Shown: one piece after another, positions 47,638 through 55,928 of the stretch
Position numbering within the stretch: the first letter of the stretch is position 1
Layout of the letters: the number at the start of each line of letters is the position of its first letter
Source: Streptomyces sp. CG 926
GTDB taxonomy: Bacteria; Actinomycetota; Actinomycetes; Streptomycetales; Streptomycetaceae
Direction: 5' to 3'
Length of the DNA: 64,000 nt
Assembly: GCF_003148825.1 (NCBI RefSeq)
Contig: NZ_QGGZ01000002.1
Coordinates: 682,001-746,000, forward strand
Notes under the pieces: generated by a model
The model's input: only the letters and a program-made list of their open reading frames with translations
The model's database searches: none
What the model was told of the DNA's origin: nothing
Program-made: the position numbers and the translations under genes

Positions 47638-50600
47638 TCAGGCCTCGGTCGGAGCCGAGACGGACGGGAGCGTCTGCTGCTCCGCCGCCGCGGTCTTCTT
47701 CGTCGCCCGCTTCGTCGCGGTCTTCTTGGTCGTGGCCGCCTTCTTGGCCACGGTCTTCTTGGCGGCCGCCGCCTTCTTGGCCGGGGCCTTCTTCGCCGCG
47801 GTCGCCTTCTTGGCCGGAGCCTTCTTGGCGGCCTTCTTGGCCGGGGCGGCCTCCTCGACCACCGGGGCGGCTTCCTCGGCCGGCGCCGGGGCAGCTGCCT
47901 CCTCGACCACCGACGGGGCCTCGACGACCACCACGGCGGCCTCCGCAGCGCCGGCCGGGGAACCGGCGGGCGCGGTGGCCTTACGGGTCGCACGACGGCG
48001 CGGACGGGCCGGAGCGGCCTCCACGACGGGGGCCTCCTCGACCTCGGCGACGGCGACGACCTCGGGCTCGGGCTCGACGACGGGCTCCGGCTCCGGCACG
48101 ACGACCGGCTCCGGCTCCGGGGCCACCTCGGCCGCGGGGGCCGGGGCACCCGCCGGGGCGGTGGCCTTACGGGTCGCACGGCGACGCGTACGGCCCTTCG
48201 GCGCGGCGTCCTCGACCGCCTCCACGACCGGAGCGACCTCGGCGGTCTCGGCGACCGGAGCCGCCTCGGCCACGAACTCGGGAGCCGGCTCCAGCACCGT
48301 CTCGGCCGGCGCGGTCACCGGCTCGTCGACGACCACGGCGGCCGGGGCCTGGACCGGAGCCGCCGCACCGCGCGGGGCGCCCGCCGGAGCGGTGGCCTTA
48401 CGGGTCGCACGGCGCCGGTTGCGGCGACCGCTGATGCCCGCGGCGGCCTCGGCCTCGGCCGGGCTGCTGTAGAGCTCCTCGTCCGCGACGAACTCCGGCT
48501 CGGGCAGGGCCCGCGGCGCGGCGGCCTCGGCAGCCACCTCGGCCTCGGACTCGAAGCCGCCGTCGACGGACTCGACCGTCTCGACGTCGTGGTCGTGCTG
48601 GTCGAACTCGGTGCGGCCACCGCGGCGCTTGGAGCGCTTGCCGTTGCCACCGCCGCCGACCACGGTCGGGGTCTCCATGTGGACGATGACACCGCGGCCG
48701 TTGCAGTGGACGCAGGTCTCGGAGAAGGACTCCAGCAGACCCTGGCCCACCCGCTTGCGGGTCATCTGGACCAGGCCCAGCGAGGTGACCTCGGCCACCT
48801 GGTGCTTCGTACGATCGCGGCCCAGGCACTCCAGCATGCGGCGCAGGACCAGGTCGCGGTTGGACTCCAGGACCATGTCGATGAAGTCGATGACGACGAT
48901 GCCGCCCAGGTCCCGCAGCCGCAGCTGACGCACGATCTCCTCGGCCGCCTCCAGGTTGTTCCTGGTGACGGTCTCCTCGAGGTTGCCGCCCTGACCGGTG
49001 AACTTGCCGGTGTTGACGTCGATGACGATCATCGCCTCGGTCTTGTCGATCACAAGCGAGCCGCCCGAGGGCAGCCACACCTTGCGGTCGAGCGCCTTGG
49101 CGAGCTGCTCGTCGATCCGGTACGTCGCGAAGACGTCGACCTCGGAGGTCCAGCGGGACAGCCGGTCGGCCAGGTCCGGGGCCACGTGGTTCACGTAGCC
49201 GTGGATGGTCTCCCAGGCGCCGTCACCGCTGACGATGACCTTCGAGAAGTCCTCGTTGAAGATGTCGCGCACGACGCGGACGGTCATGTCCGGCTCGCCG
49301 TACAGCAGGCTCGGCGAAGACGTCGAGATCTGCTTCGACTTCTTCTGGATGTCCTCCCACTGGGCCTGCAGACGCTCGACGTCGCGGCGCAGCTCGTCCT
49401 CGCTCGCGCCCTCGGCGGCGGTGCGCACGATGACGCCCGCGTCCTCGGGGACGATCTTCTTGAGGATGGTCTTCAGACGCGCGCGCTCGGTGTCGGGCAG
49501 CTTGCGGCTGATGCCGGTCATCGAGCCCTCGGGCACGTAGACCAGGTAGCGGCCGGGCAGCGAGACCTGGCTGGTCAGGCGGGCGCCCTTGTGACCGATC
49601 GGGTCCTTGGTGACCTGGACCAGGACCGACTGGCCGGACTTGAGGGCGGACTCGATGCGGCGCGGCCCGTTGGCCATGCCGAGCGCCTCGAAGTTGACCT
49701 CACCGGCGTACAGGACCGCGTTGCGGCCCTTGCCGATGTCGATGAACGCGGCCTCCATCGACGGCAGCACGTTCTGGACCTTGCCCAGGTAGACGTTGCC
49801 GACGTACGAGGTGGCTTCTTCCTTGTTGACGTAGTGCTCGACGAGCACGTTGTCCTCGAGGACACCGATCTGGGTGCGCTCGCCGGCCTGACGGACGACC
49901 ATGACGCGCTCGACGGCCTCGCGGCGGGCCAGGAACTCGGCCTCGGTGATGATCGGGACGCGGCGGCGGCCCTGCTCGCGGCCCTCGCGGCGACGCTGCT
50001 TCTTCGCCTCCAGACGGGTCGAGCCCTTGATGGACTGCACCTCGTCGGACGGCTCGGCCTTCTCGCGCGCCGGGCGCGGCTCGCGGACCTTGACGACGGT
50101 ACGCACACCGTCCTCGTCGCCCGCCTCGGTCGCCTCGGCGGCGCCCTCGCCACTGCGACGGCGACGACGGCGGCGACGACGGCTGGAGCTGGAACCGAGG
50201 GCCTCGTCGGACTCCTCGTCCTCTTCCTCGTCGGTGTCCCGCTCGGCGGCGTCCTGCTCGGCGGTCTCGGCCTCGTCCTCGGCGGACTCGTCGAGGTCGG
50301 CGGACTCACCGCGACGGCGGCGACGGCCACCACGACGGCGGCGGCGCGACGGGCGCTCGCCCGACTCGTCGCCCTCTTCGAACTCGGCGGACTCCTCGTC
50401 GAGCTCGGCGGCCTCGGCCTCCGGCTCCTCCTCCGCGAGCACCTCGGGCAGGGAGACCGGGGCGGACTCGGCGGCCGGCGCGGACTCGGCGGCGCCGCGT
50501 CCACGGCGCCGGCGACGGCCGGCGGGCTGCGCGACGGGGGCCGCGGTGACCTCGGCCTCGACCTCGGTCTCCGCCTCCTCCTCGACCTCTTCGGCGGCGC

Positions 50601-51699
50601 GCGCCGCCGCGGCGGCCATGGCCGCGGTCTCGGGGGTCTGGAACATCGGCTCGGCGAAGACCGGGGCCTGGAAGACGGCGACGGCGGGACGAGCGGCACG
50701 GCGGGCGCGGGCCGGGGCGGCGGGCTCGGCGCTCTCGGCGACGGGCTGCGGAGCGGCGGCCGGAGCGGCGGAGCGGGTGGCGCGGCGGCGGCCGCCACGC
50801 TTGGGCGAGTCCACGGCGTCGGCGACGGTCACGGCGCGGGCGGCCTTCGGGGCCTCCTCCACGACGGGAGCGGGCTCGGCGGCGGGAGCCTCGGCGACGG
50901 CCTCGGCGGCCGGAGCGGCGACGGCGCGGGTGGCGCGACGACGGGCACGCGGAGCGGGAGCGGCCGGGGCCTCCTCCTCGACCACGGGCGCGGCCGGGGC
51001 CTCGGGCGCGGCAGCCACGGCGGCCGGAGCCTCGACCACGGCGGCGGTCTCGGTGGCCGGAGCGGCGACGGCGCGGGTGGCACGACGACGGGCACGCGGA
51101 GCGGGAGCGGCCGGAGCCTCCTCCTCGACCACGGGCGCGGGAGCCTCGACGGCCGGAGCCTCAGCCACGGCGGCGGTCTCGGCGGCCGGGGCGGTCACGG
51201 CGCGGGTGGCACGACGACGGGCACGCGGAGCCGGAGCGGCCGGAGCCTCCTCCTCGACCACGGGCGCGGCCGGGGCCTCGGGCGCGGCAGCCACGGCGGC
51301 CGGAGCCTCCGGGGCGGCGACGGCGCGGGTGGCACGGCGGCGGGTCCGCGGCGCGGGAGCGACGGGCTCCTCGGCGACGGCGGCAGCAGCGGGAGCGGCG
51401 GCGACGGGCTCGGCGGCCGGGGTGTCGGCCACGACGGCCTCGGCGGCCGGGGTCACCGGGGCGGCCACGGCGCGGGTCGCACGGCGGCGGGGACGAGCCG
51501 GGGCGGCGGCCGGAGCGGCCTCTTCGGCGGCGGCGGCCGGGGCGGCCTCGGTCACCGGGGTCGTCTCGGCGGCGGCGCCACCGGGCGGGCCCGCGGGCCG
51601 GGAAGCGGCACGGCGGCGACGACGCGGCGGCAGGTTGTCGCTGGGGCTGCCGTTGTCGGCGCTACCAGCAGAAGTGGTGTCGTTTTCGTTGTTGAGCAT
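47638..51699 (-). CDS. rne: Ribonuclease E/G family protein with long repetitive tails
   Basis: About 1353 residues. The first ~600 are Ala/Glu/Arg-rich low-complexity repeats with acidic runs (50200-50600). The catalytic core follows (IGVLEDNVLVEHYV; S1-like GNVYLGKVQNVLPSMEAAFIDIG; EGASEDELRRD; IDVNTGKFTG; DLGGIVVIDFIDM), then the zinc-link-like CVHCNGRG, then another ~300 residues of Ala/Pro/Glu and Lys-rich sequence. RNase E/G initiates mRNA decay and processes rRNA. Here the low-complexity arms flank a central core, as recalled for RNase ES of S. coelicolor. ATG 51699 has GGGAG about 11 bases upstream. Confidence 0.95.
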   Translation of the reverse strand: MLNNENDTTSAGSADNGSPSDNLPPRRRRRAASRPAGPPGGAAAETTPVTEAAPAAAAEEAAPAAAPARPRRRATRAVAAPVTPAAEAVVADTPAAEPVAAAPAAAAVAEEPVAPAPRTRRRATRAVAAPEAPAAVAAAPEAPAAPVVEEEAPAAPAPRARRRATRAVTAPAAETAAVAEAPAVEAPAPVVEEEAPAAPAPRARRRATRAVAAPATETAAVVEAPAAVAAAPEAPAAPVVEEEAPAAPAPRARRRATRAVAAPAAEAVAEAPAAEPAPVVEEAPKAARAVTVADAVDSPKRGGRRRATRSAAPAAAPQPVAESAEPAAPARARRAARPAVAVFQAPVFAEPMFQTPETAAMAAAAARAAEEVEEEAETEVEAEVTAAPVAQPAGRRRRRGRGAAESAPAAESAPVSLPEVLAEEEPEAEAAELDEESAEFEEGDESGERPSRRRRRGGRRRRRGESADLDESAEDEAETAEQDAAERDTDEEEDEESDEALGSSSSRRRRRRRRRSGEGAAEATEAGDEDGVRTVVKVREPRPAREKAEPSDEVQSIKGSTRLEAKKQRRREGREQGRRRVPIITEAEFLARREAVERVMVVRQAGERTQIGVLEDNVLVEHYVNKEEATSYVGNVYLGKVQNVLPSMEAAFIDIGKGRNAVLYAGEVNFEALGMANGPRRIESALKSGQSVLVQVTKDPIGHKGARLTSQVSLPGRYLVYVPEGSMTGISRKLPDTERARLKTILKKIVPEDAGVIVRTAAEGASEDELRRDVERLQAQWEDIQKKSKQISTSSPSLLYGEPDMTVRVVRDIFNEDFSKVIVSGDGAWETIHGYVNHVAPDLADRLSRWTSEVDVFATYRIDEQLAKALDRKVWLPSGGSLVIDKTEAMIVIDVNTGKFTGQGGNLEETVTRNNLEAAEEIVRQLRLRDLGGIVVIDFIDMVLESNRDLVLRRMLECLGRDRTKHQVAEVTSLGLVQMTRKRVGQGLLESFSETCVHCNGRGVIVHMETPTVVGGGGNGKRSKRRGGRTEFDQHDHDVETVESVDGGFESEAEVAAEAAAPRALPEPEFVADEELYSSPAEAEAAAGISGRRNRRRATRKATAPAGAPRGAAAPVQAPAAVVVDEPVTAPAETVLEPAPEFVAEAAPVAETAEVAPVVEAVEDAAPKGRTRRRATRKATAPAGAPAPAAEVAPEPEPVVVPEPEPVVEPEPEVVAVAEVEEAPVVEAAPARPRRRATRKATAPAGSPAGAAEAAVVVVEAPSVVEEAAAPAPAEEAAPVVEEAAPAKKAAKKAPAKKATAAKKAPAKKAAAAKKTVAKKAATTKKTATKRATKKTAAAEQQTLPSVSAPTEA
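50855..51600. repeat. In-frame repeat modules of the RNase E N-terminus
   Basis: At least four near-identical modules of roughly 130 bases encode APRARRRATRAV followed by Ala-rich spacer and VVEEEAPAAP. Copies begin around 50905, 51052, 51185 and 51310 with spacing that differs mainly in the Ala/Pro spacer. The DNA identity suggests recent expansion. Confidence 0.8.
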
Positions 51700-51934
51700 T
51701 GCGGGCGGTTCTCCCGTCACGCTCCCGGGCGCCGCGGCTGACTTCCGGTCCGGCACGGCTCCGCGTAATGAGCGCGGAACCGGCCTCCGGGGCGCGTTCG
51801 CCACACGGGAGCTGTAGTCCATGGCCGCCGGTTCCGTACGTGTTGTCCGTACGGCCTGGCGGAAGTCTTCAGGTCGGTGCGCGGCCCGACCCAGGTGGCT
51901 CCCGAGTACCAGGGCTGCGCGACGACGGCGTTCC

Positions 51935-52756
51935 TTACGCGGCGGGACCTTCCGGCGCCTTCGCGTCGGCTGCTACGGCGGCCGTGGGTGGGGCGGCCGT
52001 GACAGCCTCGCGGTCGGGCGCGAGCGGGTCGGTCACCGTGCCGGACTCCTCGTCGAAGAGCCCCTGCGCCAGCCTGGTCACCGCTGAGGGGACCGGCGGC
52101 GCCAGGTCGGCCACAGCTCGGAGACCGGACAGGACGTCGTCGGGTCGCACGGCAGGTGTCAGATGCCGAACAACCAGCCGCAGTATCGCACAAGCATTGT
52201 CCAGCGGCCTATCAGCCGGGGCGGGAAGCGCTTGCAGGCTCACGACCGCGCCACGCGTGTCGAAGGTCCGCATACCGTTCTTGGTCCGACGCTGCACCTC
52301 CACGTTCTCCGCGGCGAGGAAGGCTCCCACGGCACGCTCGGCCTCGGCGAGCTCCACGCCGTCCAGGCGCAGCTCCCACACGGAGGCGGTCAGCCGGTCG
52401 GCGAGGCCCGAGGTACGGGCCTCGACCGCGTCGATGATGTCGAGCCCGGTCGGCATCGATTCGTCGAGCAGCTCACGGAGCTTCTCGGGGTCGCGGGGCT
52501 CGGCGAGGCCGATCTCCAGGTACTCGGCCTCGCTGCCGGTGCCGGTCGGTGCGGCGTTCGCGTACGAGACGCGCGGGTGCGGGGTGAAGCCGGCCGAGTA
52601 CGCCATCGGCACCTCGGCGCGGCGCAGGGCCCGCTCGAAGGCGCGCTGGAAGTCACGGTGACTGGTGAACCGGAGGCGGCCGCGCTTGGTGTAGCGCAGT
52701 CGGATGCGCTGCACCACCGGTGCGGGAGGCGGGCCTTCGGGCTGTCGCTTGCCCAG
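51935..52756 (-). CDS. Radical-SAM-linked partner protein (DUF2344/TIGR03936 family; probable CTG start)
   Basis: A 273-residue protein with the family opening RIRLRYTKRGRLRFTSHRD and GFTPHPRVSYANAAPTGTGSEAEY. It has no iron-sulfur motif and is known to accompany B12-binding radical SAM proteins; the product of the pair is unknown to me. Homology starts at GKRQPEG, encoded right after CTG 52756, which has AAGGAG at ideal spacing. The canonical alternative, GTG 52828, overlaps the upstream stop (GTGA) but adds low-GC3 codons with no family likeness. I therefore prefer CTG, with the GTG as the fallback. It lies 235 bases upstream of rne. Confidence 0.82.
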   Translation of the reverse strand: MGKRQPEGPPPAPVVQRIRLRYTKRGRLRFTSHRDFQRAFERALRRAEVPMAYSAGFTPHPRVSYANAAPTGTGSEAEYLEIGLAEPRDPEKLRELLDESMPTGLDIIDAVEARTSGLADRLTASVWELRLDGVELAEAERAVGAFLAAENVEVQRRTKNGMRTFDTRGAVVSLQALPAPADRPLDNACAILRLVVRHLTPAVRPDDVLSGLRAVADLAPPVPSAVTRLAQGLFDEESGTVTDPLAPDREAVTAAPPTAAVAADAKAPEGPAA

Positions 52757-52824
52757 TGGTTCTTCTCCTTGTGCGGGGCTCCGCGGCTCGCGCGTCGCCC
52801 TGAGGTCTGTCGACCCGCTCCGGC

Positions 52825-53853
52825 TCACCCCTGCCGTCGGGGCCGGGAGATCTCGTCAGCGGGTGCCGCGTCGGCGGCTGTCGTACTACCCAGAGTACGC
52901 GCCCGTGACCTCGCCGGTTCCCGGGGAGGAGTACCGAACAGCGCTTGTCGTACGGCGGCCCGTGCCTCCCGGACCGCGGCGCGGCCGGTGCGCCAGACCT
53001 CGCGGACGGCGTGGCCGACAGGCGTCAGCACGTACCGGTACACCCGGGAGGCAGGCCATCCGACGAGCACCCACCCGACCCACTTGAACCCGCGCCACAG
53101 GGCGGCGACGATCTGCCCGGCCACGTGCCAGGCCCAGCGGAGCACCCGCCCGACCGGCGTGAGCACGTACCGGTACAGGCCGACGGCCAGCCACGCCAGG
53201 CCCAGCCCGACGGGCCGCAGCAGGTACCGGAACCCGGCGACGGCCAGCCACAGGAGGCCGCGGCCGACGGGGGTGAGCACGTACCGGTACACCGCCGCGG
53301 CCAGCCAGGCGATGCCACGGCCGACGGGCGCGAGCACGTACCGCCACAGCGCGGCCCACGGCCACACGAACAGCGTCATGGCCAGGGCCCACAGGATCCA
53401 GGTGAGGCCCTTGGCGAGCGGCGCGAGCAGATAGCGCATGCCGCCCCGACCGACCCAGGCCACCGCCGTCCACAGCGGCCGCAGCACGTAGGTCAGCAGG
53501 ATCCGCCCGGCCGGCGCGAGCAGGTGCTCGTACGCCCCCCGACCCAGCCACGCCAGCCCCCGGCCGACGGGGCTGAGCACATACCGCCAGAGCCCGACCC
53601 ACGGCCAGACGAGGACCAGCTTGAACAGGACGGTCAGCAACCACCCCGTCGCACGCAACAGCGGACCCAGGACATGGACGTACAGCGGCCCGAGCACATG
53701 CCGACGCACGGCCCGGCCGCCGGCGACCAGCAGCTCCCAGAGCACTCGTACGGGCAGTACGACGAGTACGGCGACGATCTTCACGGGAATCCTGATGAGG
53801 CCCACCAGGCACCCGTCGCCACCGCCGCCGGGAGGCCGTTCGTCCATGTCCAT
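52825..53853 (-). CDS. Membrane protein made of 19-residue tandem repeats (unknown function)
   Basis: About 342 residues. After a hydrophobic N-terminal region, units of the form RYVLTPVGRGLLWLAVAGF repeat with a 19-residue period (clearest at residues about 195-265, with weaker copies before and after). Each unit is amphipathic, rich in Trp, Leu and Gly with a conserved Pro-Val-Gly turn, and a basic residue at each junction. The C-terminus is Arg/Ala-rich. I recognise no family. Start ATG 53853 lacks an SD. It sits between the two radical-SAM partner genes. Confidence 0.75.
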   Translation of the reverse strand: MDMDERPPGGGGDGCLVGLIRIPVKIVAVLVVLPVRVLWELLVAGGRAVRRHVLGPLYVHVLGPLLRATGWLLTVLFKLVLVWPWVGLWRYVLSPVGRGLAWLGRGAYEHLLAPAGRILLTYVLRPLWTAVAWVGRGGMRYLLAPLAKGLTWILWALAMTLFVWPWAALWRYVLAPVGRGIAWLAAAVYRYVLTPVGRGLLWLAVAGFRYLLRPVGLGLAWLAVGLYRYVLTPVGRVLRWAWHVAGQIVAALWRGFKWVGWVLVGWPASRVYRYVLTPVGHAVREVWRTGRAAVREARAAVRQALFGTPPREPARSRARTLGSTTAADAAPADEISRPRRQG

Positions 53854-53929
53854 GCAGCGAAGGACACACCGAAGGCCCCCACCCGTTGCGGGCAGGGGCC
53901 TCTCGTGACCCAAGGGTTACGTCAGCGGA

Positions 53930-55852
53930 TCACTTCACGACCGACAGGGGCAGGAGCTTCTTGCCGGTCGGGCCGATCTGGATGTCCAGGTCGAGCTGAG
54001 GACACACGCCGCAGTCGAAGCACGGGGTCCAGCGGCAGTCGTCGACCTCGGTCTCGTCGAGGGCGTCCTGCCAGTCCTCCCAGAGCCAGTCCTTGTCGAG
54101 ACCGGAGTCCAGGTGGTCCCAGGGCAGGACCTCCTCGTAGGTGCGCTCGCGGGTGGTGTACCAGGCCACGTCCACGCCGTAGGCGGGCAGGGTCTTCTCG
54201 GCCGCCTCCATCCAGCGGTCGTAGCTGAAGTGCTCGCGCCAGCCGTCGAAGCGGCCGCCCGACTCGTACACGGCGCGGATGACGTCGCCGATGCGGCGGT
54301 CGCCGCGCGAGAGGAGGCCTTCGACGATGCCCGGCTTGCCGTCGTGGTAGCGGAAGCCGATGGAGCGGCCGTACTTCTTGTCGCCGCGGATCTTGTCGCG
54401 GAGCTTGCCCAGGCGGGCGTCCGTCTCCTCGGCCGACAGCTGCGGCGCCCACTGGAACGGGGTGTGCGGCTTGGGGACGAATCCGCCGATGGACACCGTG
54501 CAGCGGATGTCGTTCTGGCCGGAGACCTCGCGCCCCTTGGCGATGACGTTGACCGCCATGTCGCCGATCTGGAGCACGTCCTCGTCGGTCTCGGTGGGCA
54601 GGCCGCACATGAAGTACAGCTTCACCTGACGCCAGCCGTTGCCGTACGCGGTGGAGACGGTCCGGATCAGGTCCTCTTCCGAGACCATCTTGTTGATGAC
54701 CTTGCGCATGCGCTCGGAGCCGCCCTCGGGGGCGAAGGTCAGGCCGGAGCGGCGACCGTTGCGGGTCAGCTCGTTGGCCAGGTCCACGTTGAACGCGTCC
54801 ACGCGGGTCGACGGCAGGGACAGGCCCACCTTGTCGTCCGTGTAGCGGTCCGCGAGGCCCTTGGCGATGTCGGCGATCTCCGTGTGGTCCGCCGAGGAGA
54901 GGGAGAGGAGACCGACCTCCTCGAAGCCCGTGGCCTTGAGCCCGCGCTCGACCATCTCGCCGATGCCGGTGATGCTTCGCTCCCGCACGGGGCGCGTGAT
55001 CATGCCGGCCTGGCAGAAACGGCAGCCGCGGGTGCAGCCGCGGAAGATCTCCACGGACATGCGCTCGTGGACGGTCTCGGCGAGCGGGACCAGGGGCTGC
55101 TTGGGGTAGGGCCACTCGTCGAGGTCCATGACCGTGTGCTTGGACACGCGCCACGGCACGCCGGAGCGGTTGGGCACGACCCGGCCGATGCGGCCGTCCG
55201 GCAGGTACTCGACGTCGTAGAAGCCCGGCACGTAGACGTTGCCGGTCTTGGCGAGACGCAGGAGGACCTCTTCGCGCCCGCCCGGCCTGCCCTCGGCCTT
55301 CCAGGTGCGGATGATCTCGGTCATGTCGAGGACGGCCTGCTCGCCGTCGCCGATGACCGCGCAGTCGATGAACTCCGCGATCGGCTCGGGGTTGAAGGCC
55401 GCGTGGCCGCCCGCGAGGACGATCGGGTGGTCGACGGTACGGTTGCGGGCCTCCAGCGGGATGCCGGCGAGGTCCAGCGCCGTGAGCATGTTGGTGTAGC
55501 CCAGCTCCGTGGAGAAGGACAGGCCGAACACGTCGAAGGCGGAGACCGGGCGGTGGCTGTCCACGGTGAACTGCGGCACCTTGTGCTCGCGCATCAGTTC
55601 TTCGAGGTCGGGCCACACGCTGTAGGTGCGCTCGGCGAGGACGCCCTCGCGTTCGTTGAGCACCTCGTACAGGATCATGACGCCCTGGTTGGGCAGCCCG
55701 ACTTCGTATGCGTCCGGGTACATGAGAGCCCAGCGGACGTCGCAGCTCTCCCACGGCTTGACCGTGGAGTTGAGTTCACCGCCGACGTACTGGATGGGCT
55801 TCTGCACGTGCGGAAGCAGGGCCTCAAGCTGAGGGAAGACCGACTCGGTCAT
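53930..55852 (-). CDS. B12-binding-domain / radical SAM protein (TIGR03960 family)
   Basis: A 640-residue protein. An N-terminal cobalamin-binding-like fold precedes the radical SAM core with CTRGCRFCQAG near residue 270, and the C-terminus carries an extra cysteine cluster (CFDCGVC). The partner protein of 51935-52756 is its usual neighbour. A reaction is not established to my knowledge. ATG 55852 is preferred over GTG 55855; no clear SD precedes either. The full-length family pattern is intact. Confidence 0.9.
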   Translation of the reverse strand: MTESVFPQLEALLPHVQKPIQYVGGELNSTVKPWESCDVRWALMYPDAYEVGLPNQGVMILYEVLNEREGVLAERTYSVWPDLEELMREHKVPQFTVDSHRPVSAFDVFGLSFSTELGYTNMLTALDLAGIPLEARNRTVDHPIVLAGGHAAFNPEPIAEFIDCAVIGDGEQAVLDMTEIIRTWKAEGRPGGREEVLLRLAKTGNVYVPGFYDVEYLPDGRIGRVVPNRSGVPWRVSKHTVMDLDEWPYPKQPLVPLAETVHERMSVEIFRGCTRGCRFCQAGMITRPVRERSITGIGEMVERGLKATGFEEVGLLSLSSADHTEIADIAKGLADRYTDDKVGLSLPSTRVDAFNVDLANELTRNGRRSGLTFAPEGGSERMRKVINKMVSEEDLIRTVSTAYGNGWRQVKLYFMCGLPTETDEDVLQIGDMAVNVIAKGREVSGQNDIRCTVSIGGFVPKPHTPFQWAPQLSAEETDARLGKLRDKIRGDKKYGRSIGFRYHDGKPGIVEGLLSRGDRRIGDVIRAVYESGGRFDGWREHFSYDRWMEAAEKTLPAYGVDVAWYTTRERTYEEVLPWDHLDSGLDKDWLWEDWQDALDETEVDDCRWTPCFDCGVCPQLDLDIQIGPTGKKLLPLSVVK

Positions 55853-55928
55853 CACGCGACTTTCGTGAAGCGGGCAGGGGGCAGCTATCTAGCGTACCCC
55901 GATGGCTCAGCCGCCCCCACCCGCATGA

